This document shows, piece after piece, positions 1 through 7,753 of a stretch of DNA of 64,000 nt. This stretch comes from Betaproteobacteria bacterium (GTDB lineage Bacteria > Pseudomonadota > Gammaproteobacteria > Burkholderiales > Usitatibacteraceae): positions 62,001-126,000 of the forward strand of contig JAEUMY010000017.1 in assembly GCA_016791265.1 (NCBI GenBank), in the 5' to 3' direction. A program made the position numbers and the translations under genes. Each line of letters opens with the position of its first letter. The stretch's first letter is position 1. The notes under the pieces are model-generated. The model was given only the letters and a program-made list of their open reading frames with translations. It made no database searches and was not told the DNA's origin.

Positions 1-658
1 GGCCGAAGGCGCGGATGGTTCAAGCATGACGCGCACCATTCCCCTGGATCGCGCGCTGGATGACGTGATCGTGGCGTGGGCCATGAACGGCGAAATGCTG
101 CGGCCTGAGAACGGCTATCCGCTCAGGCTGGTCGTGCCAGGCATTCAGGGCGTGTCGTGGGTGAAGTGGCTGCGCCGCATCGAGGTGGGGGACAAGCCGT
201 GGGGCAGCAAGGATGAAGTGCTGCATTACGTGGATCTCATGCCGGACGGGCTGCATCGCCAGTACACGTCGATCCAGGAATGCAAATCGGTCATCACGAC
301 ACCTTCCGGCGGTCAGCAGCTATTGCAGAAGGGCTTCCACAACGTGAGCGGCATCGCGTGGTCGGGGCGCGGCAAGGTGAAGCGCGTCGACGTGTCGTTC
401 GATGGCGGCAAGAACTGGCAGACCGCCAGACTGGAGACGCCGGTGCTGACGAAATGCCTCGCCCGCTTCAACATCGGCTGGGAGTGGAAGGGCGGCCCCG
501 CCATCCTGCAAAGCCGCGCCATGGATGACACGGGCTATGTTCAGCCCAAACTCCGCCAGCTGCGCGAGGTGCGTGGCGCGCGGTCCATTTATCACAACAA
601 CGCGATCCAGTCGTGGAAAGTCGCGGAGTCGGGCGAGGTGTCCAATGTCCAGGTTTGA
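1..658 (+). CDS. soxC: Sulfite dehydrogenase SoxC, C-terminal part (5' end outside window)
   Basis: The open frame enters from the left edge and ends at the TGA at 656-658. The 219 visible residues match the end of the molybdopterin domain and the C-terminal dimerisation domain of SoxC-type sulfite dehydrogenases. Recognisable stretches are VPGIQGVSWVKWL, VDVSFDGGKNW and the C-terminal HNNAIQSWKV. In the family SoxC is the molybdenum subunit of periplasmic SoxCD, which removes six electrons from the sulfane sulfur bound to SoxY. The stop overlaps the soxD start by 14 nt, so the two subunits are translationally coupled. The catalytic cysteine region lies upstream of the window and cannot be checked. 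Confidence 0.9.
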   Translation, partial: AEGADGSSMTRTIPLDRALDDVIVAWAMNGEMLRPENGYPLRLVVPGIQGVSWVKWLRRIEVGDKPWGSKDEVLHYVDLMPDGLHRQYTSIQECKSVITTPSGGQQLLQKGFHNVSGIAWSGRGKVKRVDVSFDGGKNWQTARLETPVLTKCLARFNIGWEWKGGPAILQSRAMDDTGYVQPKLRQLREVRGARSIYHNNAIQSWKVAESGEVSNVQV

Positions 659-1688
659 CCGGCGAGGGCTGGAGACCGGGGGCTGGGGGCTGGTGATCGC
701 GGCGCTGGTGTGGTGTGCGCTGCCTGCGGTGGCGCAGTCCCGGTTTCCCGGCGTTGGCCGGCCCGCGACACCCGCCGAAGTGAAGGCCTGGGATATCGAC
801 GTGCGGCCTGACTTCACCGGCCTGCCCAAAGGCTCGGGCAGTGTGGCGCTGGGCATGAAAGTGTGGGACGAGAAGTGCGCGAGCTGTCACGGCACGTTTG
901 GCGAGAGCAACGAGGTGTTCACGCCCATCGTCGGCGGCACCCGGCCCGACGACATCAAGACCGGCAGAGTCAAGGCGTTGGTCACCGGCGACTATCCGCA
1001 GCGCACCACGCTGATGAAACTCTCCACGCTGTCCAGCCTCTGGGACTACATCAACCGTGCCATGCCGTGGAACGCGCCGAAAAGCCTCACCATCGAGGAG
1101 GTGTATGCGGTGACGGGATACATCCTGCATCTGGGCGACATTGTGCCGGCGGACTTCGTGCTGTCCGATGCGAATATTCGCGAGGTGCAGAACCGGCTGC
1201 CCAACCGCAATGGCAAATCGCAACTGCACGGCCTGTGGGATGTGCGGGGCAAGGGGGATGTGCAGAACGCGGCCTGCATGAAGGAGTGCGAAAAGTCGGT
1301 CACGGTGACGTCATCGCTGCCCGACTATGCGCGAAATGCGCATGGCAATCTCCGGGACCAGAACCGTCTGATCGGCCCCGTGCGTGGGATTGTCACCGCC
1401 TCGCGCGGCGAGGCAGCCCGAACAGTGGCCGCCGCGCATCCGGGCCGGGCGCTTGCCGACCAGCATGCCTGCATGGCCTGTCACGGCGTGACCCACAAGG
1501 TTGTCGGCCCGGCGTTGAACGACGTCAAGGCGAAGTACGCCGGAAAGCTGGATGCTGCGACGCTGGCTGCGAATATTCGCAAGGGTGGCGTGGGCGTGTG
1601 GGGCGCGGTGCCCATGCCGGCGCAGACGGGCTTGTCCGAGGCTGACGCGAAAACGCTGGCCGATTGGATTCTCGCTGGCGCGCAATGA
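645..1688 (+). CDS. soxD: SoxD, di-heme cytochrome c subunit of sulfane dehydrogenase
   Basis: A 347-aa protein. I chose the ATG at 645 because it overlaps the soxC stop and is followed by a hydrophobic signal segment (about residues 13-30) ending in AVAQ. Two c-type haem sites are visible: CASCH from Cys78 and CMACH from Cys276. This matches the family's two-haem layout, in which electrons leave the SoxC molybdenum centre. The gene continues directly into soxY. Two copies of the 12-bp backbone palindrome lie inside it (1170-1181 and 1569-1580), both read as Ala-Asn-Ile-Arg. Confidence 0.92.
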   Translation: MSRFDRRGLETGGWGLVIAALVWCALPAVAQSRFPGVGRPATPAEVKAWDIDVRPDFTGLPKGSGSVALGMKVWDEKCASCHGTFGESNEVFTPIVGGTRPDDIKTGRVKALVTGDYPQRTTLMKLSTLSSLWDYINRAMPWNAPKSLTIEEVYAVTGYILHLGDIVPADFVLSDANIREVQNRLPNRNGKSQLHGLWDVRGKGDVQNAACMKECEKSVTVTSSLPDYARNAHGNLRDQNRLIGPVRGIVTASRGEAARTVAAAHPGRALADQHACMACHGVTHKVVGPALNDVKAKYAGKLDAATLAANIRKGGVGVWGAVPMPAQTGLSEADAKTLADWILAGAQ

Positions 1689-1756
1689 CAGCGATGCCGA
1701 ATTTGGAACAGAATATTGTCAATCCGCTGTCCCATGAAACCGAGGAGGAAAACACC

Positions 1757-2227
1757 ATGAGCATGAATCGCAGACATTTTCTGAAAGGCACCAGCGGCGC
1801 CACGGTGATGGCGCTTGCCGCCTCGGCCGGCCTGCTTGGCGCGGGCGCCGCAGAGGCCAGCACCTGGAACGAGAACGCGTTCAAGGCCAAGAACCTCAAC
1901 GAGACCGTGAAGGCGCTGGGCGGACAGACGGCGACCGAGTCCAAGGACATCACCATCACCTCGCCCGACATCGCCGAAAACGGTGCGGTCGTGCCGGTTT
2001 CGGTGTCCTCCAAGCTCGCCAATGTCGAGTCCATGTCGATTCTGGTGGAGAAGAATCCCAATTCACTCGCGGCCAGCTTCAACATTCCACAAGGCACCGA
2101 GGCGTTCGTCTCCACTCGCGTGAAAATGGGTCAGACCTCCAACGTGCATGCCGTGGTGAAGGCGGGCGGCCAGTACTACTATGCGACCAAGGAAATCAAG
2201 GTGACCTTGGGCGGGTGCGGTGGGTGA
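1757..2227 (+). CDS. soxY: Thiosulfate-oxidation carrier protein SoxY
   Basis: A 156-aa protein starting at ATG 1757 after an AGGAGG-type ribosome site (about 1743-1748). It opens with a Tat signal (NRRHFLKG) and ends with the diagnostic flexible arm GGCGG, whose Cys154 carries sulfur intermediates covalently. In the family SoxY pairs with SoxZ; SoxAX loads thiosulfate, SoxB hydrolyses the sulfone and SoxCD oxidises the sulfane. Folded SoxYZ is exported together, with only SoxY bearing the signal, which fits soxZ here having none. The 68-nt gap after soxD contains no gene. Confidence 0.95.
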   Translation: MSMNRRHFLKGTSGATVMALAASAGLLGAGAAEASTWNENAFKAKNLNETVKALGGQTATESKDITITSPDIAENGAVVPVSVSSKLANVESMSILVEKNPNSLAASFNIPQGTEAFVSTRVKMGQTSNVHAVVKAGGQYYYATKEIKVTLGGCGG

Positions 2228-2238
2228 GTGCAGGGTTT

Positions 2239-2256
2239 CGCGACGCACGCGTCGCG
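2239..2256. promoter_or_regulatory. Hairpin between soxY and soxZ
   Basis: A perfect 7-bp stem, CGCGACG / CGTCGCG, with a 4-nt loop lies 12 nt after the soxY stop and about 78 nt before soxZ. No T-run follows, so it is more likely an mRNA-stability or processing element than a terminator. Inference only. Confidence 0.45.
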
Positions 2257-2333
2257 CTGCACGAACGACCGCCCGATGCAGCGGGCGGGCTGGCGAACGC
2301 TAGACAATTAGTTTGAAGGAATAGGAGAGCAAA

Positions 2334-2645
2334 ATGGCAGACCCGATGCGCATCCGCGCCAACATGGTGGATGGAAAAGTTGAAGTGAAAGTGCTGATGG
2401 CCCACGAGATGGAGACCGGTCAGCGCAAGGATTCGAAGGGCGCGACCATCCCGGCATGGTTCATTCAGAGCGTGACCGCGAGCCACAATGGCAAGACCGT
2501 GCTGGACGCCCAGTGGGGGCCGGCCGTATCGAAGAATCCGTTTTTGTCCTTCCGCTTCGCCGGCGGCAAGCCGGGCGAAAAAGTCAGCGTGACCTGGACA
2601 GACAACAAGGGCGAGAAGCGCACCGACGAGGCCACAATCTCGTGA
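2334..2645 (+). CDS. soxZ: Sulfur-oxidation chaperone subunit SoxZ
   Basis: A 103-aa Ig-like protein matching SoxZ over its full length, with the opening MADPMRIRA and the segments KNPFLSFRFAGG and VSVTWTDNKGE. No signal peptide is present; in the family SoxZ is carried out by the Tat signal of SoxY. The start is ATG 2334, with an AGGAG-type site about 10 nt upstream. The last 38 nt, including the stop and a few bases beyond, are repeated 138 bp downstream at 2751-2788, which points to a local duplication. Confidence 0.95.
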   Translation: MADPMRIRANMVDGKVEVKVLMAHEMETGQRKDSKGATIPAWFIQSVTASHNGKTVLDAQWGPAVSKNPFLSFRFAGGKPGEKVSVTWTDNKGEKRTDEATIS

Positions 2646-2788
2646 TGCGTCCGGTCAAGCTTCGCGGCGCGGTTGAAGCGCAGGCTGACCTTCCGACTGT
2701 CGACAGGTTAAGCGCCCCCCAAGGGGCGCGGCCGAAGCTACAACCGCAACGAGAAGCGCACGGACGAGGCCACGACCTCGTGATGCGT
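2613..2788 (+). repeat. Partial direct duplication of the soxZ 3' end
   Basis: Copy 1 is 2613-2650 and copy 2 is 2751-2788, 38 bp each with 3 mismatches. Both begin GAGAAGCGCAC and end CTCGTGATGCGT. Copy 2 would encode a tail like NEKRTDEATTS followed by TGA, the same as the SoxZ C-terminus, but has no body upstream. Between them sits a GCGCCCC/GGGGCGC hairpin (2712-2729). It is probably the remnant of a duplicated soxZ or a recombination scar. Confidence 0.85.
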
Positions 2789-2821
2789 CGATGGGCCGGT
2801 TGTCGCTGAGAGGAGACGTTC

Positions 2822-3244
2822 ATGATCCGATGGATGCGAATATTCGCAATGCTGCTGGCGCTCTTTGCGCTGCCGGCGCTGGCACGGGACGCGATCAAAG
2901 TCGTCTACCACTTCGACGCCGGGCTGGAGCAGGCGACGAAGGGCTTGCGCAACATCAAGAACCATCTGGATGTGGACCCCAAGGCCAAAATCGTCGTGGT
3001 CGCGCATGCGCAAGGCGTCAACTTCCTGCTTGACGGTGCGCAGAACCAGTCGGGCAATCCGTACAACATCCCGGTCGAGGAGTTGGCGGCCAAAGGGGTC
3101 GAGTTCCGCGTTTGCGAAATCACACTGAAGTCGAACAAGATTGATCCGAAGAAACTGATTCCCGAAGCCAGACTCGTGCCTTCAGGCGTGGTGGAAGTGG
3201 CCCGCCTGCAGGCCCGTGAGCAGTACGTCTACATAAAGCCCTGA
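2822..3244 (+). CDS. DsrE/DsrF-like periplasmic protein of the sox operon
   Basis: A 140-aa protein with a short Sec signal (MIRWMRIFAMLLALFALPALA) and a DsrE-like fold: the central strand KIVVVAHAQGVNFLL and the motif EFRVCEITLKSNKI. The single mature cysteine in FRVCEIT is the position that carries persulfide in sulfurtransferases of this superfamily. It sits between soxZ and soxA in the same direction, so a role handling sulfane sulfur near SoxYZ is plausible but inferred. A GAGGAGA site precedes ATG 2822. The backbone palindrome (2836-2847) forms part of the signal peptide as Arg-Ile-Phe-Ala. Confidence 0.82.
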   Translation: MIRWMRIFAMLLALFALPALARDAIKVVYHFDAGLEQATKGLRNIKNHLDVDPKAKIVVVAHAQGVNFLLDGAQNQSGNPYNIPVEELAAKGVEFRVCEITLKSNKIDPKKLIPEARLVPSGVVEVARLQAREQYVYIKP

Positions 3245-3299
3245 GAGGCTGGTGAACCGCACGGCAGTCCAACACAACAACTTTCCAGGAGGAGAAACC

Positions 3300-4112
3300 G
3301 TGTTGAAGACGCGAATATTCGCAATCGCAACTGTGATGACCATGCTGACCGCGCCGTTCGTGGCGTCCGCTCAGCAGGACACCATCAAGGAAATCGAGAA
3401 GTATCGCGCCGCGCTCGGTGACGGCAATCCCGCCGAGCTGTGGGAAATGCGCGGCGAGGACTTGTGGAAACAGAAGCGTGGCCCCAAGAAAGCCTCGCTC
3501 GAGCAATGCGACCTCGGCAAGGGGCCGGGCGTGGTGAAGGGCGCCTACACCGTGCTGCCCAAATACTTCGAGGACACCGACAAGGTGGAGGATCTCGAAT
3601 CCCGCCTCGTGACCTGCATGGTCATGCTGCAGGGCTTCACCTACGCGCAAGCGACCAAGGATCCCTTCGGCGGCCCGGGCAAGAAGGCGGACATGGAGGC
3701 GCTAGTGGCCTATGTCACGGCTGCGTCGCGTGGCATGAAAATGAATGTCGGTCTCTCGCACCCGCAGGAGAAGGCGATGTACGACATCGGCAAGAAGATG
3801 TTCTTCCACCGCGGCGGCCCGCATGACTTCTCCTGCGCCACCTGCCACGCGGCGGACAACATCCGCATTCGCCTGCAAGACTTGCCCAACCTCACCAAGC
3901 AGGAAGCCGCTCAGCGCGCCTACACCGCCTGGCCGGCCTATCGCGTGTCGCAAGGCGAGCTGCGCTCGTTCCAATGGCGTCTCTTTGACTGCTTCCGCCA
4001 GCAACGTTTCCCGGAGTTGGAGTTCGCGTCGAAGGGCTCGGTCGCGCTGACGCTCTATCTGGCGCGGAACAGCAACGGCGGCACGTTCAACGCCCCGTCC
4101 ATCAAGCGCTAG
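3300..4112 (+). CDS. soxA: SoxA, mono-haem type cytochrome subunit of SoxAX
   Basis: A 270-aa protein starting at GTG 3300, 8 nt after a strong AGGAGG site, with a signal peptide ending VASAQ. It carries a single haem motif, CATCH (Cys179, Cys182, His183), and the FDCFRQQR motif whose Cys231 is the haem-ligating and persulfide-forming cysteine of SoxA. The N-terminal domain has EQCDLG and VTCMV cysteines but no CxxCH, as in the mono-haem class, where a disulfide replaces the first haem. SoxAX conjugates thiosulfate to SoxY. An in-frame GTG at 3252 is possible but lacks a ribosome site. Confidence 0.92.
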   Translation: MLKTRIFAIATVMTMLTAPFVASAQQDTIKEIEKYRAALGDGNPAELWEMRGEDLWKQKRGPKKASLEQCDLGKGPGVVKGAYTVLPKYFEDTDKVEDLESRLVTCMVMLQGFTYAQATKDPFGGPGKKADMEALVAYVTAASRGMKMNVGLSHPQEKAMYDIGKKMFFHRGGPHDFSCATCHAADNIRIRLQDLPNLTKQEAAQRAYTAWPAYRVSQGELRSFQWRLFDCFRQQRFPELEFASKGSVALTLYLARNSNGGTFNAPSIKR

Positions 4113-4121
4113 GAGACAACC

Positions 4122-4727
4122 ATGAAAAAACTCGCATTCCTGGTGGCTCTCCCGCTCGCCTTCATCGGCGCGGCGCATGCACAGGCCAAGAAGGAAGATC
4201 CGGCGCTGGCGGTGATGAAGGCGTCATTCAAGGAGCGTGGTCAGGCCAAGCTGGATCGGCTGATTCAGGACCCGACCATGGCGACCTGTTCAAAGTATCC
4301 GCAAGCGGTGCCTGCGAATATTCGCAAGCAGGTTGAGTCGGCGGAAATGAAGAATGTGAAGTTTCCGGCCGATGGCAAGCTGCTCGGCGACTGGAAGCTG
4401 GGCGAGCGCATCGCTCAGACCGGCGTCGGCAAACAGTTTTCCGACGATCCGGCGACACCTTCGGGCGGCAACTGCTATGCCTGCCATCAGCTTGCGAAGG
4501 CCGAAATCTCCTACGGCACCATCGGCCCGAGCCTGTACAACTTCGGCAAGCTGCGTGGCTACACCGACGAGATCCGCAAGTACGCCTGGGGCAAGGTGTG
4601 GAATCCGCAGGCGTATTCGGCGTGTTCCAACATGCCGCGGTTCGGCCACAACAGCATCCTGACTGAAGAGCAGATCAGGCACGTCGTGGCGTTGCTGATG
4701 GACCCTGAATCGCCCGTCAACAAATGA
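4122..4727 (+). CDS. soxX: SoxX, cytochrome c subunit of SoxAX
   Basis: A 201-aa protein with a clean Sec signal (MKKLAFLVALPLAFIGAAHA), one haem site CYACH (Cys118-His122) and the distal ligand Met171 in CSNMPRFG, both typical of SoxX. It starts at ATG 4122, 9 nt after the soxA stop, with an AGGAGA site between them. It partners SoxA in forming the SoxY-thiosulfate adduct. A strong intrinsic terminator follows at 4741-4769, so soxC to soxX is one transcription unit. The palindrome at 4314-4325 reads Ala-Asn-Ile-Arg. Confidence 0.94.
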   Translation: MKKLAFLVALPLAFIGAAHAQAKKEDPALAVMKASFKERGQAKLDRLIQDPTMATCSKYPQAVPANIRKQVESAEMKNVKFPADGKLLGDWKLGERIAQTGVGKQFSDDPATPSGGNCYACHQLAKAEISYGTIGPSLYNFGKLRGYTDEIRKYAWGKVWNPQAYSACSNMPRFGHNSILTEEQIRHVVALLMDPESPVNK

Positions 4728-4740
4728 TTGTTCACTGAAG

Positions 4741-4769
4741 GCCCGGGGCCACCGCCCCGGGCTTTTTTT
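4741..4769 (+). terminator. Intrinsic terminator after soxX
   Basis: A perfect 9-bp stem GCCCGGGGC / GCCCCGGGC with a 4-nt loop is followed by seven T residues. It lies 14 nt after the soxX stop and separates soxC-X from the HbpS-like/soxB genes. Confidence 0.95.
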
Positions 4770-4797
4770 CGCCCCGAAGTCCGATTGAGGAGGAGCC

Positions 4798-5331
4798 ATG
4801 CGCGAATATTCGCTGTCCCGTAAGGTCCGCACCGTCGTGTCCGTGTCCGCAGCCTTGTGCTTGTTCGGCGGGCCCGGCCTGACCTCTGCGCAGAGTACGC
4901 CGGCCACGTTCACCACGCGCAGCCTCACGCCGGAGACTGCGCTGAAGGCTGCGCAGGCCGCGCTGGCCCACTGCCGCAAGGAAGGCTTCCAGGTGGCCGT
5001 TGCCGTCGTGGACAGGGCCGGCTTGCCGCAAGTGATGCTGCGTGATCGTCTCGCCGGCGCACATACGCCTGAAACGGCCATCGCCAAGGGCTGGACGGCG
5101 GTGAGCTTTCGCACCAACACCACGGCGCTGGCCGAGGAAACGCAGGCGGGCAAGTCAATGAGCGGCATACGCCACTTGCCACGTGTAGCCATGATCGGCG
5201 GCGGCATGCTGATTGACGCCGGTGGCAGCACATTGGGGGCAATAGGCGTGTCCGGAGGACCGGGTGCCGCTGCGGATGATGCCTGCGCGAAAGCCGGCAT
5301 CAAGGCCATCGCAGACGACATCGAATTTTGA
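4798..5331 (+). CDS. HbpS/GlcG-like (DUF336) periplasmic protein of the sox locus
   Basis: A 177-aa protein with an N-terminal signal (cleavage near TSAQS) and a GlcG/HbpS domain, seen as the helix ALKAAQAALAHCRKEG, the strand VAVAVVDRAG and the C-terminal IGGGMLIDAGG / LGAIGVSGG turns. Family members bind haem or corrinoid and help extracellular sensing. Its placement between soxX and soxB suggests haem or redox support for Sox cytochromes, which is inference. GAGGAGG precedes ATG 4798. The palindrome 4802-4813 begins one base after the start codon and supplies residues 2-5. It ends 25 nt before soxB. Confidence 0.85.
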   Translation: MREYSLSRKVRTVVSVSAALCLFGGPGLTSAQSTPATFTTRSLTPETALKAAQAALAHCRKEGFQVAVAVVDRAGLPQVMLRDRLAGAHTPETAIAKGWTAVSFRTNTTALAEETQAGKSMSGIRHLPRVAMIGGGMLIDAGGSTLGAIGVSGGPGAAADDACAKAGIKAIADDIEF

Positions 5332-5356
5332 ATCTGAGCAAGCAAGGACATCCAGT

Positions 5357-7072
5357 ATGTCGCATATGAATCGCAGGGAGTTTCTGCATCTGGTCGCCGC
5401 CGCCAGTGCGGCCGGTCTCGCCGTGGACAGCAAGGCTGCGCTCGCCCAGCGTGGCAAGGGCTTCTACGAGCTGCCGCGCTTCGGAAACGTCCATTTCCTG
5501 CATTTCACTGACTGCCACGCTCAGTTGATGCCCATCTACTTCCGCGAGCCCAACGTCAACCTGGGTCTGGGCGAGGCATCCGGCCGCGCGCCTCATCTGG
5601 TGGGCGAACATCTGCTGAAGCAGTTCGGCATCCGTCCCGGCACGCGAGAGGCGCATGCCTTCACTTATCTCGATTTCGAAAAAGCGGCCAAGACCTACGG
5701 CAAGGTCGGTGGCTTCGCCCATCTCGCGACACTGGTGAAGCAGCTCCGTGCGGAGCGTCCCAATGCGCTGCTGCTCGACGGCGGCGACACCTGGCAGGGC
5801 TCCGCCACGGCGCTGTGGAGCAAGGGCCAGGACATGGTCGATGCCTGCGTTCAACTCGGTGTGAATGTCATGGCGCCGCACTGGGAGTTCACGCTCGGTG
5901 CCGCGAGGGTCAAGGAAATCATCGAGAAGGACTTCAAAGGCAAAGTCGATTTTGTCGCGCAGAACGTGCATACCACGGACTTCAACGATCCGGTGTTCGC
6001 GCCTTACACGCTGAAGGAGATGAACGGTGTGCCGGTGGCCGTGATCGGCCAGGCCTTTCCGTACACGCCCATCGCCAATCCGCGCCATTTCGTGCCGGAG
6101 TGGAGTTTCGGCATCAAGGAGCCCGAGCTGCAGAAGACCATTGACGATGCCCGCGCCAAGGGCGCGCAAGCGGTGGTGCTGCTCTCCCACAACGGCATGG
6201 ACGTGGATATCAAGCTGGCGTCACGCGTGCGCGGACTGGATGCCATTCTCGGCGGCCACACCCATGACGGCGTACCGCAACCGGTCATCGTCAAGAATGC
6301 AGGTGGTCAGACCCTCGTCACCAATGCAGGCAGCAATGGCAAGTTCCTTGGCGTGCTTGACTTCGAGGTGAGCGGTGGCAAGGTGCAGCGCTTCCAGTAC
6401 AAGCTGTTGCCCGTGTTCTCCAACCTGCTCAAGGCGGATGCCGACATGCAGGCGCTCATCCGGAAGCATCGCGCGCCGCATGAAGCGAAGCTCGCGGAAA
6501 AACTCGCGACGACCGAAGGCCTGCTGTATCGCCGCGGCAATTTCAACGGCACGTTCGATCAGCTCATCCTGGATGCGCTCATGGAAGTGAAGGGCGCGGA
6601 TATGGCCTTCTCGCCAGGCTTCCGCTGGGGTACCTCGCTCCTGTCGGGGCAGGCGATCACGTTTGAGCACGTCATGGACCAGACTGCGATCACGTATCCG
6701 TTCACGACGGTGACCGAATTCACCGGAGAGATGATCAAGACCATTCTCGAGGATGTCTGCGACAACCTGTTTAATCCCGACCCCTACTATCAGCAGGGCG
6801 GCGACATGGTCCGCGTCGGCGGTCTGCAATATGCCTGCGATCCGAACGCGAAAATGGGGTCACGCATCAGCCGCATGATGCTGAAGGGCAGACCCGTCGA
6901 TGCAACCAAGAGGTACAAAGTCGCAGGCTGGGCGCCGGTTGCGGAAGGCGCATCGGGCGAGCCGATCTGGGATGTGCTCTCGGGCTATCTGCGCGACAAG
7001 AAAACCATCAAGCCGCGCAAGCTCAACCTGCCGAAGCTGGTGGGCGTTGCCGACAATCCGGGCATGGTGTGA
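5357..7072 (+). CDS. soxB: Thiosulfohydrolase SoxB
   Basis: A 571-aa protein of the calcineurin-like/5'-nucleotidase superfamily. It has a Tat signal (NRREFLHLV), the metal-binding motifs HFTDCHAQL and GGDTWQGS, then HNGMD and GGHTHDGV, and a C-terminal 5'-nucleotidase domain. The dimanganese SoxB hydrolyses the terminal sulfone of SoxY-bound intermediates to release sulfate in the periplasm. ATG 5357 was chosen; ATG 5366 (directly MNRRE) is an alternative. It is one of the largest backbone genes without the 12-bp palindrome, as expected if conserved proteins tolerate it poorly. Confidence 0.95.
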   Translation: MSHMNRREFLHLVAAASAAGLAVDSKAALAQRGKGFYELPRFGNVHFLHFTDCHAQLMPIYFREPNVNLGLGEASGRAPHLVGEHLLKQFGIRPGTREAHAFTYLDFEKAAKTYGKVGGFAHLATLVKQLRAERPNALLLDGGDTWQGSATALWSKGQDMVDACVQLGVNVMAPHWEFTLGAARVKEIIEKDFKGKVDFVAQNVHTTDFNDPVFAPYTLKEMNGVPVAVIGQAFPYTPIANPRHFVPEWSFGIKEPELQKTIDDARAKGAQAVVLLSHNGMDVDIKLASRVRGLDAILGGHTHDGVPQPVIVKNAGGQTLVTNAGSNGKFLGVLDFEVSGGKVQRFQYKLLPVFSNLLKADADMQALIRKHRAPHEAKLAEKLATTEGLLYRRGNFNGTFDQLILDALMEVKGADMAFSPGFRWGTSLLSGQAITFEHVMDQTAITYPFTTVTEFTGEMIKTILEDVCDNLFNPDPYYQQGGDMVRVGGLQYACDPNAKMGSRISRMMLKGRPVDATKRYKVAGWAPVAEGASGEPIWDVLSGYLRDKKTIKPRKLNLPKLVGVADNPGMV

Positions 7073-7076
7073 GTCG

Positions 7077-7574
7077 GTGAAGGTGCTGCGCCTGCGAATA
7101 TTCGCACTCTGGATCGCGGCGCTCTGCTTTGCGGCGGCCGCCCACGCGGGGACGGATGGCCAGCTCACGCTGGCCGCCGACCTGCGCGCAGACGCGGAGA
7201 CGGCAAGGAAGCAAGCCATTCCCATCCTGCTCTTCTACAGCCTGAAGGGCTGCCCTTACTGCGAAGTCATCCGCGCCAGTCACCTGCTCCCCATGCAGCG
7301 TGAAGCGGCCACGACCAAGCCGCGCGTCATCATTCGTCAGGTCAATCTGCAGGACCCTGCGACGTTGCGCGACTTTGCCGGGCGGGCTACGACGCACCGC
7401 GAATATTCGCAGGCGCAGAAGATCAGCTTCGCGCCGGTGGTGACGCTGGTGGATGGTGAGGGCAGGGCGCTCGCGGAGCCGCTCAAGGGGGCCATGCTGC
7501 CGGACTTCTATGGCGCGCATCTGGATGACGCCATCGCGCAGGCGACGGCGGCACTGAAGTCGACCCGAAAATGA
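7077..7574 (+). CDS. soxW: SoxW-like periplasmic thioredoxin
   Basis: A 165-aa protein from GTG 7077, only 4 nt after the soxB stop. It has a signal segment (RLRIFALWIAALCFAAAAHA) and a thioredoxin-like domain with the redox motif CPYC (Cys59, Cys62) and the cis-Pro region ISFAPVVTLVDGEG. In sox clusters such proteins reduce Sox cysteines, for example to recycle SoxY. The symbol is by analogy. Two palindromes lie inside: 7094-7105 in the signal peptide (Arg-Ile-Phe-Ala) and 7399-7410 (Arg-Glu-Tyr-Ser-Gln). Confidence 0.82.
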   Translation: MKVLRLRIFALWIAALCFAAAAHAGTDGQLTLAADLRADAETARKQAIPILLFYSLKGCPYCEVIRASHLLPMQREAATTKPRVIIRQVNLQDPATLRDFAGRATTHREYSQAQKISFAPVVTLVDGEGRALAEPLKGAMLPDFYGAHLDDAIAQATAALKSTRK

Positions 7575-7577
7575 AAA

Positions 7578-7599
7578 TGGCCCGGTGAATACCGGGCCA
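7578..7599. terminator. Terminator hairpin between soxW and tRNA-Asn
   Basis: A perfect 9-bp stem TGGCCCGGT / ACCGGGCCA with a GAAT loop. On the minus strand it is followed by TTTT, so it best serves tRNA-Asn. It also lies 4 nt after the soxW stop and may act in both directions. Confidence 0.8.
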
Positions 7600-7609
7600 C
7601 TCTCTGAAT

Positions 7610-7685
7610 TGGCTCCCCGACCTGGGCTCGAACCAGGGACCTGCGGATTAACAGTCCGTCGCTCTACCGACTGAGCTATCGGGGA
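7610..7685 (-). tRNA. tRNA-Asn (anticodon GUU)
   Basis: A 76-nt cloverleaf on the minus strand, with acceptor 5' TCCCCGA pairing with TCGGGGA, D-loop AGTCGGTAGA, anticodon loop CTGTTAA and T-arm GGTTCGAGCC. A genomic CCA end is at 7612-7610. No integrase or attachment-site duplication is visible nearby. Confidence 0.97.
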
Positions 7686-7753
7686 AAGGTGCAGCAAAGC
7701 CCGAGATTATAGCGACAGTCGAATTTCCGGTCAATTTGCCTCGTGACTTTTTG

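Noticed and set aside
7610..7685. tRNA-Asn as an integration site
   Set aside because: No integrase, no duplicated tRNA 3' end and no accessory genes next to it.
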